A stretch of 64,000 nucleotides of DNA from Microbacterium paraoxydans (GTDB lineage: Bacteria; Actinomycetota; Actinomycetes; Actinomycetales; Microbacteriaceae). The notes beneath the pieces were generated by a model. That model had not been told where the DNA came from. It was given only the letters and a program-made list of their open reading frames with translations, and did no database searches. Both the position numbers and the translations under genes were made by a program. Below, piece after piece: positions 50,226 through 59,015 of the stretch (within the stretch, counting starts at the first letter, position 1; every line of letters begins with the position of its first letter). The DNA lies in contig NZ_CP064873.1 in the NCBI RefSeq assembly GCF_019056515.1, forward strand, positions 682,001 to 746,000. The letters run 5' to 3'.

Positions 50226-51160
50226 GCCTGCCACCGCGAAGCCCGTCGCTGGACGAGGGAGTACAGCGCCATCACGACCCCGACCACGATGATCATGCCG
50301 AGGGCGAGAGCGCCGGCGAGGTTCTCCCGACCGAGCAGGGTCTCGCTCGTGAGCGCCGTGCGGATCTGCAGCGGGACGATCTGCGAACCCTGACTCGCAA
50401 GCGCCGCGGCCGTGGCGTACGAGGAGAACGCGTTCGCGAAGAGCAGCAGCAGGCTGGCGAGGAACGACGGCGCCAGCACCGGGAGGCCGATCCGCAGCCA
50501 GAAGCTCGCCCTGCTGCCCCCGAGGGTGAGGTTCGCCTCGACCCACTGCGGCTTCAGGGCGGCGAGGGCGGGCAGGAAGGTGATGACCATGAGCGGCACC
50601 TGGAAGTAGATGTACGGGAGGATGAGGCCGGGAAGCTCGTACAGCCACGTGCCCTCGGCGAAGATGTCGATGCCGAACGTGTCGCGGAGGAAGACCGTGA
50701 CCACGCCCTGGATGCCGATCGTGGCGATGAAGGCGAAGGCGAGCATGACGCCGCCGAACTGCGCGAGGACCCCGGCGGCCGCGTCCACGGAGCGCCGCAC
50801 GACGCCGTCCGGGTTCATGCCGAGCAGAGCGTAGGAGACGAGGGCGCCGACGAGGGCGCCGACCGCTGCGGTGAGCAGCGACAGCCCCGCCGAGTTCGCG
50901 AAGGTCGTGAGCACGACGGGGTCGCCGAGGGCGGCGACATTCGTCCAGGTGAAAGCACCGTCGCCGTCGAAGAACCCGGAGCCGATCGCGAGCACGGTCG
51001 GCACGGCGAGGAAGAGTAGCACGTAGGCGGCGAACGGTACGAGCCCCAGCCACGCCACGGACGGCGCCGACCGCCGGGCCCGCGTGTGCGACGCGGGTCC
51101 GGCGGCGGTGGCGGGGGCGGACGCCGCGGCCTCCACCCCCGGTGCGACGACGGTGGTCAC
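50222..51160 (-). CDS. ABC importer permease 1 (PotB-like)
   Basis: A 312-residue permease with 6 helices after a 35-residue Ala/Pro/Arg-rich cytoplasmic tail. PGLILPYIYFQVPLMVITFL and the EAA-like loop NLTLGGSRASFWLRIGLPVL define the family. GTG at 51160 overlaps the stop of the binding-protein gene (GTGA at 51157-51160). It is coupled at both ends within the operon. Confidence 0.88.
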   Translation of the reverse strand: MTTVVAPGVEAAASAPATAAGPASHTRARRSAPSVAWLGLVPFAAYVLLFLAVPTVLAIGSGFFDGDGAFTWTNVAALGDPVVLTTFANSAGLSLLTAAVGALVGALVSYALLGMNPDGVVRRSVDAAAGVLAQFGGVMLAFAFIATIGIQGVVTVFLRDTFGIDIFAEGTWLYELPGLILPYIYFQVPLMVITFLPALAALKPQWVEANLTLGGSRASFWLRIGLPVLAPSFLASLLLLFANAFSSYATAAALASQGSQIVPLQIRTALTSETLLGRENLAGALALGMIIVVGVVMALYSLVQRRASRWQA

Positions 51161-52296
51161 TGGACCGCCGCTGCCCACTTCTCGCCGAGCAGCGTGCCGG
51201 CGTTCTCGGACTGCTCCTCGGTCGGCACGACGGTCTCCTCCGGGACCTCGGGGAGAGCGGCCGCGAGCTTCTCGTCGATCGTGCCGGCCTCGGTCATCGC
51301 CTCCATGCGCACCGGACGGGCGCCGCCCTTCAGCCACAGGTTCTGCACCTCGTCGCTGTAGAGGAACTCCTGCCACAGACGCGCGGCGGCCGGGTTCGGA
51401 GCGTCGACGTTGATGGCCTGGTTGTAGTAGCCCGCGTAGCCGGTGCCGTCGAAGACCACGACCTTCCAGTCCGGGTTGTCGGCCGTGTGGGCCGCGTTCA
51501 GGTAGTCCCAGTCGAAGACCACGGGGGTCTCGCCGCTGGCGACGGTCGCGGTCGTGACGTCGACCTTGAGGAGGTTCCCGGCCTTCTGCAGCTCGGAGAA
51601 GAAGTCGATGCCCGGCTGGAAGTCGTCGAGCGTGCCGTCCGACTGCACGGTCGCCAGGCCCACGGCGGCGAAGGCCGCTCCGGCCTGCGTCGGGTCGCCG
51701 TTGATGGCCACGGCGCCCTTGTAGTCGGCGGAGAGGAGATCGGACAGCTCGGCCGGCGCCTCGAAGGCCGAGGAGTCGTAGCCGATCGACATGTAGCCGC
51801 CGTAGTCGCCGACGAAGAGGCCGGTGGGCTCCTTCAGCTCGTCGGGGATGTCGTCCCAGGTCTGGACCTTGTACGGGGCGAAGGTGTCGGTGTTCTGCAG
51901 GGCGACGGTCAGGCCGAGGTCGAAGACGTCGGGAGCGGTGTCGAGGCCCTTGTTCGTCTCGGCCGCCTGGATCTCCTCGGCGCTGGAGACGTCGGGCGAG
52001 GCCTCGTTGATGGTGATCTCGGGGTACTTCTCCGCGAACAGGTCGAGGATCTCGCCGTAGTTCGCCCAGTCGCGGGGGAGGGCGATGACGTTGAGCTGAC
52101 CCTCCTCCTTCGCGGCCGCCTCCAGGTCGGCGAACGAGCCGAAGTCCTCGACGGAGGTCGCGCTCGCCGCGTCCACGGCGTCGTCACCGGCGGCCGGGGT
52201 GTCGGTCGCGGAGGCGCAGGAGGTCAGAGCGATGACGGCCGTGGTGGCCAGGGCGATGCCGGCGCCGATGCGTGCGCGGCGGATGGAGCGTGCCAT
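51157..52296 (-). CDS. ABC importer substrate-binding lipoprotein (spermidine/iron-type)
   Basis: A 379-residue extracellular lipoprotein: signal peptide with lipobox LTSC (C27), then an SBP_bac_1/6-like two-lobe fold (LNVIALPRDWANYGEILDLF, DVFDLGLTVALQNTD, TPVVFDWDYLNAAHTA). It begins a four-gene operon in which every gene overlaps the next by 4 bp. The ATPase and permeases point to the polyamine/ferric-ion/phosphonate group; the ligand is not predictable. The 135 bp upstream hold no other gene. Confidence 0.88.
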   Translation of the reverse strand: MARSIRRARIGAGIALATTAVIALTSCASATDTPAAGDDAVDAASATSVEDFGSFADLEAAAKEEGQLNVIALPRDWANYGEILDLFAEKYPEITINEASPDVSSAEEIQAAETNKGLDTAPDVFDLGLTVALQNTDTFAPYKVQTWDDIPDELKEPTGLFVGDYGGYMSIGYDSSAFEAPAELSDLLSADYKGAVAINGDPTQAGAAFAAVGLATVQSDGTLDDFQPGIDFFSELQKAGNLLKVDVTTATVASGETPVVFDWDYLNAAHTADNPDWKVVVFDGTGYAGYYNQAINVDAPNPAAARLWQEFLYSDEVQNLWLKGGARPVRMEAMTEAGTIDEKLAAALPEVPEETVVPTEEQSENAGTLLGEKWAAAVQ

Positions 52297-52431
52297 GAGT
52301 GTCCTCTCGGTGTCCGGCGCTGTGAGCCGGTGTCGGGTTGCGAGAGGACACTACGAGTCCGAGGTAGCCACGCGGAGCGGTGCGGGTGAACGGTCGGTGT
52401 CGGGCGGGTGGCGCGGGGATGCGCTCCGGAT

Positions 52432-52947
52432 TCAGCGCTGCGGGACGGTGTACTTGAAGCCGCGGTGCGAGCCCACGTAGCCGAGGCGCTCATAGAACCG
52501 GTGCGCGTCGGTGCGGGCGGCGTCGGAGGTGAGCTGCACCATGGCCGCACCGAGGGCGGGCGCTGCGGTGTCGCCGACCCAGCGCATGACCGCGGAGCCG
52601 ATGCCCGAGGACCGGAGGTCGCTGCGCACCCGGACCGCCTCGACGAGCAGCCGCCGAGCGCCGCGGCGCGCCATGCCGGGGATCGAGGTGAGCTGGAGAG
52701 TGCCGACCACCGCGCCGCCGAGGTCGATCGCGAGGAGGTCGTTCGACGGGTCGGCCAGGATCTCGCGGAGGCCGCGCTCGTACGCCGAACGGTCCTCGTC
52801 GGACGCCACATCTCCGCGGGCGGCGCTGATCGGGTCGTCGGCGAGCAGCGCGATGACGGCGTCGGCGTCGGCCTCGGTCGCCCGCCGGAGCACGGCGTCC
52901 CCGCTCCTCGACGCGAACGGATGCGGAAGCGGGAGAGCGGCGAGCAT
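52432..52947 (-). CDS. GNAT-family N-acetyltransferase
   Basis: A 171-residue acetyltransferase. The acetyl-CoA binding region is RVRSDLRSSGIGSAVMRWV, followed by MVQLTSDAARTDAHRFYERL and LGYVGSHRGFKY, a classic GNAT end. The start at 52947 is supported by a -10-like CAGACT ending 6 nt upstream. Divergent from a TSUP permease. Substrate unknown; this subgroup includes amine and amino acid acetyltransferases. Confidence 0.87.
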   Translation of the reverse strand: MLAALPLPHPFASRSGDAVLRRATEADADAVIALLADDPISAARGDVASDEDRSAYERGLREILADPSNDLLAIDLGGAVVGTLQLTSIPGMARRGARRLLVEAVRVRSDLRSSGIGSAVMRWVGDTAAPALGAAMVQLTSDAARTDAHRFYERLGYVGSHRGFKYTVPQR

Positions 52948-53007
52948 GAGCCCAGTCTGCCAGCGGTGGATGCGGGACGGCGCCCGCGGGTCTGGAATCA
53001 TGGCGGA

Positions 53008-53826
53008 GTGGATATCGGCAGCCTCCTCGGACTCGAGCAGCTCACCTGGGGGATGCTCATCCTCATCATCGTGGCGGCGTTCAGTGCCGGGTGGATCGAC
53101 GCGGTCGTCGGCGGCGGAGGGCTGCTGCAGCTCCCGGCGCTGCTCCTCATCCCCGGTATCGCCCCGGTCCAGGCGCTCGCGACGAACAAGCTCGCCTCCG
53201 TGTTCGGGACCGCGACCAGCAGCATCACCTACTACCGCCGCGCCAGGCCCGACCTCCGCACAGCTCTGCCGATGGCGGTGATCGCGTTGATCGGCTCGTT
53301 CGGGGGCGCGGCGGTCGCCACGGTGCTGCCCCCGGCCGCCTTCAAGCCCATCATCGTGATCGCGCTGCTGGCGGTGGCCCTGTTCACGGCGCTCCGGCCG
53401 CAGCTCGGGGCCGCGACGCAGCTGCGCTTCCACGGGCACAAGCACCACATCATGGCCGGGCTGGCCGGGCTCGGCATCGGGTTCTACGACGGGATGATCG
53501 GTCCGGGCACGGGCACCTTCCTCGTGATCACCCTCGTCGCGCTGCTGGGCTACGACTTCCTGCAGGCGAGCGCGAAGGCCAAGATCGTGAATCTCGCGAC
53601 GAACGCGGGGGCGCTGCTCCTCTTCATCCCGCACGGCTCGGTGCTGTGGCTGCTCGGGGGCATCCTCGCGGTCGCGAACGTCGGCGGCAGCTACCTGGGC
53701 TCGCGGATGGCCATCTCCCGCGGCACGACGTTCATCCGCGTGGTGTTCCTCGTCGTCGTGGTGGCTCTCATCGCGAAGCTCGGCGTCGACGTGTGGAACG
53801 AGAACCTCGCCCCCCTCTTCGCCTGA
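53008..53826 (+). CDS. TSUP-family (TauE/SafE) membrane permease
   Basis: A 272-residue membrane protein with about 8 helices. AAFSAGWIDAVVGGGGLLQL (first motif) and its counterpart GFYDGMIGPGTGTFLVITLV (second motif) mark the TauE/SafE superfamily, linked to export or import of sulfite, sulfoacetate or other organosulfur anions. GTG at 53008 gives the full first helix; GGCGGA is just upstream. The gene is monocistronic and ends before family A palindrome copy 3. Confidence 0.88.
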   Translation: MDIGSLLGLEQLTWGMLILIIVAAFSAGWIDAVVGGGGLLQLPALLLIPGIAPVQALATNKLASVFGTATSSITYYRRARPDLRTALPMAVIALIGSFGGAAVATVLPPAAFKPIIVIALLAVALFTALRPQLGAATQLRFHGHKHHIMAGLAGLGIGFYDGMIGPGTGTFLVITLVALLGYDFLQASAKAKIVNLATNAGALLLFIPHGSVLWLLGGILAVANVGGSYLGSRMAISRGTTFIRVVFLVVVVALIAKLGVDVWNENLAPLFA

Positions 53827-53843
53827 TTCCCCCTTTTTCTCTT

Positions 53844-53927
53844 CGCCGAGACCCCGGGTACGCGACGAGACCCCGGGCTGCCAGCGGCAGTGTCCCGGGG
53901 TCTCGGCGGCAAGACGGGGTCTCGGCG
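53844..53927. repeat. Palindromic repeat family A, copy 3
   Basis: Outer arms CGCCGAGACCCC (53844-53855) and GGGGTCTCGGCG (53916-53927) are perfectly complementary. Inner arms begin CGAGACCCCGGG (53866) and end CCCGGGGTCTCG (to 53905). It lies between the convergent TSUP and aspS stops, preceded by a CCCTTTTTCT tract, and probably terminates both. Confidence 0.88.
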
Positions 53928-53929
53928 GG

Positions 53930-55708
53930 TCAGGCCTCGTCCTCGGGAGTGAAGTCCACACCGGCCTCGGCGCGCTGCTCGGGGGTGATCGGCGCGGGAG
54001 CGGAGGTGAGGGGATCGAAGCCGTTCCCGGACTTCGGGAAGGCGATGACGTCGCGGATCGACTCGGTCTTCGTCAGGTGCTGGAGCACGCGGTCCATGCC
54101 GAGTGCGATGCCGCCGTGCGGGGGAGCGCCGAACTTGAACGCGTCGAGGAGGAAGCCGAACTGCTCCTGCGCGACCTCGTCGCTGATGCCCATGACCTCG
54201 AAGACCCGCTTCTGGATGTCCTCGCGGTGGATGCGGATGGACCCGCCGCCGAGCTCCGAGCCGTTGCACACGATGTCGTACGCGTAGGCGAGGGCCGAAC
54301 CGGGGTCGGTGTCGAACGTGTCCTCGAACTCGGGCTTCGGACCCGTGAACGCGTGGTGCACGGCCGTCCAGGCACCCGCGCCGACCGCGACGTCACCGGA
54401 GGCGACCGCGTCGGCGGCCGGCTCGAACATGGGGGCGTCGACGACCCAGGTGAAGGCGAACTCGTCCGGGTTCAGGTAGCCGAGGCGACGGCCGATCTCG
54501 ACCCGCGCGGCGCCGAGCAGCGCCCGGCTCTCCTTGGTGGCACCGGCGGCGAAGAACACGCAGTCGCCCGGCTCGGCGCCGACGAACTCCGCCAGGCCCG
54601 CCTGCTCGGCTTCGGACAGGTTCTTCGCGGCGGGGCCGCCCAGGGTGCCGTCCTCGTTGAACAGCACGTAGGCGAGACCGCGCGCGCCGCGCTGCTTGGC
54701 CCAGTCCTGCCACGCGTCGAGCTGCTTGCGCGGCTGGCTCGCGCCGCCGGGCATGCGCACCGCGCCGACGTACTCGGCCTGGAACACGCGGAACGGGGTG
54801 TCCTTGAAGTAGTCCGTCGCCTCGACGAGCTCGAGTCCGAAGCGGAGGTCGGGCTTGTCGGAGCCGTACTTCGCCATGGCGTCCGCGTACGTCATCCGCG
54901 GCAGCGGGGTCTGCACCTCGACGCCGATCGTCTTCCACATCGCCACGATGAGCGACTCCATGAGGGCGATCACGTCCTCCTGGTCGACGAAGCTCATCTC
55001 GATGTCGAGCTGCGTGAACTCGGGCTGACGGTCGGCGCGGAAGTCCTCGTCGCGGTAGCAGCGGGCGATCTGGAAGTACTTCTCCACACCGCCGACCATG
55101 AGCAGCTGCTTGAAGAGCTGCGGCGACTGGGGCAGGGCGTACCAGCTACCCGGGTGCAGACGGGCCGGGACGACGAAGTCGCGGGCGCCCTCCGGCGTGG
55201 AACGGGTGAGGGTCGGGGTCTCGACCTCGGTGAAGTCCTCGGCGTGCAGCACGTCGCGGATCGCCTTGTAGACGTCGGACCGCAGGCGCAGCGCGGAGGC
55301 GGCGGCCGGGCGGCGGAGGTCGAGGTAGCGATACTTCAGGCGCGCCTCCTCGCCGACGGTCTCGGTGTCGGCCAGAGCGGTCGAGACCTGGAACGGCAGC
55401 GGCGCCGACTCGTTCAGCACCTCGACGTCGGCTGCGATGACCTCGATCTCGCCGGAGGGGAGGTTCGGGTTCGCGTTGCCCTCGGGGCGTCGCGACACCT
55501 CGCCGGTGACCTTGAGGACGAACTCGTTGCGCAGCGGGTGGGCGATCTCCTCGTCGCGGATGACGACCTGGGCGATGCCCGACGCGTCCCGCAGATCGAT
55601 GAAAGCGACGCCTCCGTGGTCACGACGACGATCGACCCACCCGGTGAGGGTGACGGTCTGACCGATGTTCTCGGCGCGCAGGGAGCCTGCGGAGTGGGTG
55701 CGCAGCAC
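53930..55708 (-). CDS. aspS: Aspartyl-tRNA synthetase
   Basis: A 592-residue class II synthetase. An N-terminal OB fold ([20 protein letters not shown]) is followed by the catalytic core: motif 2 [20 protein letters not shown] and motif 3 [10 protein letters not shown], with the bacterial-type GAD insertion in between. Length is normal for bacterial AspS. Whether it is discriminating or also charges tRNA-Asn cannot be decided from this window. GTG at 55708 is preceded by GGAGGA. Confidence 0.97.
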   Translation of the reverse strand: MLRTHSAGSLRAENIGQTVTLTGWVDRRRDHGGVAFIDLRDASGIAQVVIRDEEIAHPLRNEFVLKVTGEVSRRPEGNANPNLPSGEIEVIAADVEVLNESAPLPFQVSTALADTETVGEEARLKYRYLDLRRPAAASALRLRSDVYKAIRDVLHAEDFTEVETPTLTRSTPEGARDFVVPARLHPGSWYALPQSPQLFKQLLMVGGVEKYFQIARCYRDEDFRADRQPEFTQLDIEMSFVDQEDVIALMESLIVAMWKTIGVEVQTPLPRMTYADAMAKYGSDKPDLRFGLELVEATDYFKDTPFRVFQAEYVGAVRMPGGASQPRKQLDAWQDWAKQRGARGLAYVLFNEDGTLGGPAAKNLSEAEQAGLAEFVGAEPGDCVFFAAGATKESRALLGAARVEIGRRLGYLNPDEFAFTWVVDAPMFEPAADAVASGDVAVGAGAWTAVHHAFTGPKPEFEDTFDTDPGSALAYAYDIVCNGSELGGGSIRIHREDIQKRVFEVMGISDEVAQEQFGFLLDAFKFGAPPHGGIALGMDRVLQHLTKTESIRDVIAFPKSGNGFDPLTSAPAPITPEQRAEAGVDFTPEDEA

Positions 55709-55840
55709 GGAGGATTCCTCCCGATCCGGGGAAAGATGAACCCGCCCAGTCTACGCGGGCGTCCCGGCCCTTCCCGGCCGGGTCGCCAGCGCGGAGCAGC
55801 GGCACCTCAGTAGGATCGCCACGACGAAAGGCGGACCCCC

Positions 55841-56230
55841 ATGCACCTCTCCATCTCGGACGGCAACGGCCTTCCCGACCTGTTCGGCGCGATCTTCTCC
55901 GGCACGACGGGACTCATCGCCCTCATCTTCTACATCCTCGTCGTGGTCGGACTGTGGAAGGTCTTCACGAAGGCGGGGTACCCCGGCATCCTCGCGATCA
56001 TCCCGATCGTGAACGTCGTGTTCCTCGTGAAGATCGCCGGGATGTCGGGCTGGTTCGCCCTGCTCTACCTCGTGCCGATCGCGAACTTCATCCTCGGGGT
56101 CATCGTCGCGTTCAAGCTCGGCGCGCGCTTCGGCAAGGGCGGGGTGTTCTCCTTCTTCCTGCTGTTCCTGTTCCCTTACATCGGCTATCTGATCCTCGGG
56201 TTCGGCGACTCCCGCTACCGCGAGGTCTGA
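55841..56230 (+). CDS. DUF5684 family membrane protein
   Basis: A 129-residue protein with four hydrophobic segments. The KVFTKAGYPGILAIIPIVNV and AFKLGARFGKGGVFSFFLLF stretches match the DUF5684 group, whose function is unknown. AAAGGCGG precedes the ATG, and a TAGGAT -10-like hexamer is near 55811. It ends 1 bp before the histidine phosphatase start, so the two may be co-transcribed. Confidence 0.85.
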   Translation: MHLSISDGNGLPDLFGAIFSGTTGLIALIFYILVVVGLWKVFTKAGYPGILAIIPIVNVVFLVKIAGMSGWFALLYLVPIANFILGVIVAFKLGARFGKGGVFSFFLLFLFPYIGYLILGFGDSRYREV

Positions 56231-56231
56231 C

Positions 56232-56873
56232 GTGGCGGCATCACTTCTGCACCTCGTTCGCCACGGTGAGGTGCACAACCCGTCCCGCGTGCTCTACGGA
56301 CGGCTGCCCGACTACCACCTCAGCACCGCGGGGGAGGAGATGGCTCAGGCGGCGGCGGAGCACGTGGCGGGGCTCGGCGATCCGGTGACCGCCCTGTTCG
56401 CGTCACCGCTCGAGCGTGCGCAGGAGTCGGCCGCCCCGTTCGCGGAGGTGTTCGACCTCGAGCCCGAGACGGACATCCGTCTGATCGAGCCGACGAACGT
56501 GTTCGAGGGCACCCGGATGCGGCGGTCGCTCATGAACCCGATGAACTGGTGGCACCTGCGTCAGCCGTCGCTGCCGAGCTGGGGGGAGCCGTACGCCTCG
56601 ATCGCGGAGCGCATGCTCGGTGTGATGGACGAGGCATGGACGGCCGCGGCCGAGATCCCGACCGCGGGGGACATCGTGATGGTGTCGCATCAGGCGCCGA
56701 TCTGGATCACGCACCTCCGGGTCGCCGGCCTGCCGCTGCAGCACGACCCGCGGACCCGCCGCTGCGCCCTGTCGAGTGTGACCTCGTTCGCGCGCGTGGG
56801 CGACGTCTGGCGCGAGGTCTCGTACGCCGAGCCCGCCGCGACCGGCGGTGCTGTCGACGTCGGGGCCGTCTGA
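56232..56873 (+). CDS. Histidine phosphatase superfamily protein
   Basis: A 213-residue phosphoglycerate-mutase-like enzyme. The catalytic RHG motif is R10-H11-G12 in LLHLVRHGEVHNP, the second conserved Arg is in SPLERAQESAAP and the second catalytic His in MVSHQAPIW. In mycobacteria a gene of this type precedes the cytochrome c maturation genes; here a flavoprotein/MerR pair separates them. GTG at 56232 is the only start giving a complete first strand. Substrate unknown. Confidence 0.88.
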   Translation: MAASLLHLVRHGEVHNPSRVLYGRLPDYHLSTAGEEMAQAAAEHVAGLGDPVTALFASPLERAQESAAPFAEVFDLEPETDIRLIEPTNVFEGTRMRRSLMNPMNWWHLRQPSLPSWGEPYASIAERMLGVMDEAWTAAAEIPTAGDIVMVSHQAPIWITHLRVAGLPLQHDPRTRRCALSSVTSFARVGDVWREVSYAEPAATGGAVDVGAV

Positions 56874-56879
56874 CCCCCG

Positions 56880-56938
56880 TTCGAATCGCCTGAATGGCCC
56901 CATCCGGCCCGTAAATGGGACCAATCGGGCGATTCGAA
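56880..56938. repeat. Long imperfect palindrome after the histidine phosphatase gene
   Basis: 24-bp arms (56880-56903 and 56915-56938) match at 21 of 24 positions around an 11-nt loop. The ends are TTCGAATCGCC and GGCGATTCGAA. Located between convergent stops (56873 and 56940), a likely bidirectional terminator, unrelated in sequence to families A and B. Confidence 0.82.
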
Positions 56939-56939
56939 G

Positions 56940-57833
56940 TCAGAGGGACTGGAGCACCCCCACCGCGGCGAGCTGTCCCGCGGCGGCGGCGAGCAGGACC
57001 GAGGCCATCGGGCCGGGGAGGGTCGCGCGATGGGCGAGGTCGCCCGCCGCGAAGACCCCCGGAAGCGACGTCCTCCCGAACTCGTCGATCTCGATCGACC
57101 CCGACTCCAGGAGCCGCAGTCCGAGTTCCGCGGCGAAGGGCGCCCGGTGCCGCATCGTGCCGGAGGCCACGAACACCCCCGCGACGTCGAGGTCGCCCTC
57201 TGCGCTGCGCACCCGCACCCCGTCTCCGTGTGCGGCGACAGCCTCGACCGGAGCGGAGGCCACCCGCCCCCCGAGCTCCTCCAGCGCGGTACGGTCCTCC
57301 GCCGCGAACGGCTCGCCCACCGGGACCACCGTGATCTCGCCGACGATACGGCCGAGCAACCCGATCAGATGGGCCGCCCGGGGAGCCGCCCCGAGGATCG
57401 CGATCGGCTTCCCGGCGTGCTCGTGTCCATCGCAGAACGGGCAGCTGAAGACCCGGACGCCCCACAGTTCGGCGAGACCCGGCACCGGCGGGAGGTCGTC
57501 CGCGACGCCGGTCGCCAGGATCACCCGTCGGGCGTCGGCCACCGACCCGTCGGCGAGGCTCACCGAGAAGCCCGTCTCCGCGTCGCCCGAGATCCGTTGT
57601 GCCGCGACGTCCCGCGTCTCGACGTCCGTATAGGCCGCGAGCTCCGTGCGGGCCTGGGCGCGGAGGTCCGCCGGGGCCTTCCCGTCGGCGCCGATCATGT
57701 TGTGCATGTGTCGCACGGTGCCGTTGCGGTACTCGCCCGAGTCCAGCAGGAGCACGGGCCGGTGCATCCGTCCGAGGGTCAGCGCCGCCTGGAGTCCGGC
57801 GGGGCCAGCACCGATCACGATCGCGTCGTACAT
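56940..57833 (-). CDS. Thioredoxin-reductase-like FAD/NAD(P) oxidoreductase
   Basis: A 297-residue flavoprotein. The FAD motif is GAGPAG (8-13), and the redox pair sits in C131-P-F-C134 at the TrxB-like position. The second nucleotide motif is weak (GAAPRA instead of GxGxxA), and TrxB usually has CATC, so classical thioredoxin reductase activity is doubtful. C-terminal FAD contact: FAAGDLA. ATG at 57833 has AAGGGA 7 nt upstream. It is divergent from a MerR regulator over a perfect palindrome and is likely its target. Partner or substrate unknown. Confidence 0.86.
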   Translation of the reverse strand: MYDAIVIGAGPAGLQAALTLGRMHRPVLLLDSGEYRNGTVRHMHNMIGADGKAPADLRAQARTELAAYTDVETRDVAAQRISGDAETGFSVSLADGSVADARRVILATGVADDLPPVPGLAELWGVRVFSCPFCDGHEHAGKPIAILGAAPRAAHLIGLLGRIVGEITVVPVGEPFAAEDRTALEELGGRVASAPVEAVAAHGDGVRVRSAEGDLDVAGVFVASGTMRHRAPFAAELGLRLLESGSIEIDEFGRTSLPGVFAAGDLAHRATLPGPMASVLLAAAAGQLAAVGVLQSL

Positions 57834-57873
57834 GGGGGTTCCCTTCTCGCGTCTTGCGTTCGGCACCAGTCTG

Positions 57874-57897
57874 TGACTTCATGTCAACATGAAGTCA
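57874..57897. promoter_or_regulatory. MerR-type operator palindrome
   Basis: TGACTTCATG-tcaa-CATGAAGTCA is a perfect 10-bp inverted repeat. On the minus strand it lies between TTGACT and CAGACT, 19 bp apart, the stretched spacing at which MerR regulators act. The MerR start codon (57889) is inside the right arm. Confidence 0.78.
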
Positions 57898-58293
57898 AGC
57901 GACGCGCACCCGTGGTCCGTCGGCGAGGTCGCCGCGCGGTTCGAGATGCCGACGAACGTGCTGCGGCACTGGGAGACCGTCGGACTGCTCCGGCCGCCCC
58001 GCGACCCGGCGGGCCGGCGTCGGTACGGCGAGGACGAGGTCGTGCGCATCGCCGTCATCCAGCGCAGCAAGGCCGCCGGGATGAGCCTCGACCAGATCGC
58101 CGTGCTCCTCGACGACGGCAGCGCCGGGCGGCATCAGGTGCTGCAGCAACATCTCGATGACCTCGACCGGCGGATGGAGGAGATGCGGCGATCGCGGGAG
58201 ATGACCGAGCACGCCATGGGGTGCCGGGCGCACGACATCGCGACCTGTCCGCGGTTCCGCGCCGGGGTGGACGACGTGCTCGCGCGCTTCTGA
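57889..58293 (+). CDS. MerR-family transcriptional regulator
   Basis: A 134-residue regulator. The N-terminal wing-helix is WSVGEVAARFEMPTNVLRHW with RRYGEDEVVRI, then a dimer helix (QQHLDDLDRRMEEMRRSREM). Two C-terminal cysteines in GCRAHDIATCP (Cys-x7-Cys) could sense a metal, thiol or oxidant. The ATG lies within the operator palindrome, so the regulator would repress its own translation start region as well as control the divergent flavoprotein gene. No ribosome site is visible; a leaderless mRNA is possible. Confidence 0.87.
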   Translation: MKSSDAHPWSVGEVAARFEMPTNVLRHWETVGLLRPPRDPAGRRRYGEDEVVRIAVIQRSKAAGMSLDQIAVLLDDGSAGRHQVLQQHLDDLDRRMEEMRRSREMTEHAMGCRAHDIATCPRFRAGVDDVLARF

Positions 58294-58335
58294 CTCCCCC
58301 CGGGGGTACCCGGCCGATGCATAGGAAGCTCTGCG

Positions 58336-58341
58336 TAAACT
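58336..58341 (+). promoter_or_regulatory. -10 element TAAACT, leaderless promoter of the cytochrome c maturation operon
   Basis: TAAACT ends 7 nt before the GTG at 58349, the first gene of the operon. Confidence 0.55.
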
Positions 58342-58348
58342 CGGAGAC

Positions 58349-58999
58349 GTGTCCCGCGCTTCCAGGATTCACCCGATCCGCAACGGCCGCCCCTCCCGTC
58401 TTCGGCCCCTCGGCCGCCTGGGCGGAGCCGCGCTCGCTGCGGTGCTCGCCGTCGGTCTGAGCGCCTGCGCCCCCGACGCCGTGAGCGAGTCGTTCCTGAA
58501 CGGCGAGAACACCGGCTACGTCGCCGCCGACGGCGCGATCGTCGAGATCCCCGTCGCCGAGCGCGGGGAGCCGGTCGAGTTCGCCGGGGTCACGGAGCAC
58601 GGCGAGGACTTCGACAGCGCCGACATCGCCGGGAAGGTCGCGGTCGTCAACTTCTGGTACGCCGGCTGCGCCCCGTGCCGCGTCGAAGCCCCCGACCTGG
58701 AGGCCGTCTGGCAGGAGCACAGCGACGCGGACGTGCAGTTCATCGGCATCAACACGCGCGACCAGGCGGACACGGCTGTCGCGTTCGCCGACGAGTTCGG
58801 GATCACGTACCCGAGCCTCATCGACGTCGACACCGCCCAGGCCAAGCTCGCCTTCGCCGAGGTCGTGCCGATCTCGGCCACCCCCACCACCCTCGTGCTC
58901 GACAAGCAGGGTCGCGTCGCCGCGAAGATCATCGGGCCGATCGACGGCACCTCCGTGCTCTCCACGCTCGTCAAGGACGCGCTGGCGGAGGACTCCTGA
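58349..58999 (+). CDS. TlpA/ResA-like thiol-disulfide lipoprotein (CcsX)
   Basis: A 216-residue extracellular thioredoxin-like protein. After a basic N-terminus, a signal segment ends in lipobox LSAC (C40). The redox motif is C107-A-P-C110 in FWYAGCAPC, and the cis-Pro is in ISATPTTLVL. It is expected to reduce the haem-binding cysteines of apocytochrome c, receiving electrons from the CcdA protein encoded next. GTG at 58349 is placed 7 nt after TAAACT. First gene of the four-gene system II cluster. Confidence 0.92.
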   Translation: MSRASRIHPIRNGRPSRLRPLGRLGGAALAAVLAVGLSACAPDAVSESFLNGENTGYVAADGAIVEIPVAERGEPVEFAGVTEHGEDFDSADIAGKVAVVNFWYAGCAPCRVEAPDLEAVWQEHSDADVQFIGINTRDQADTAVAFADEFGITYPSLIDVDTAQAKLAFAEVVPISATPTTLVLDKQGRVAAKIIGPIDGTSVLSTLVKDALAEDS

Positions 59000-59015
59000 T
59001 GTCCGCGAGGTCGTC

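Noticed and set aside
48346..52296. Assigning the four-gene importer to thiamine, iron or spermidine specifically
   Set aside because: The families only support the polyamine/ferric/phosphonate group; the binding protein shows no residue pattern that I can tie to one ligand.
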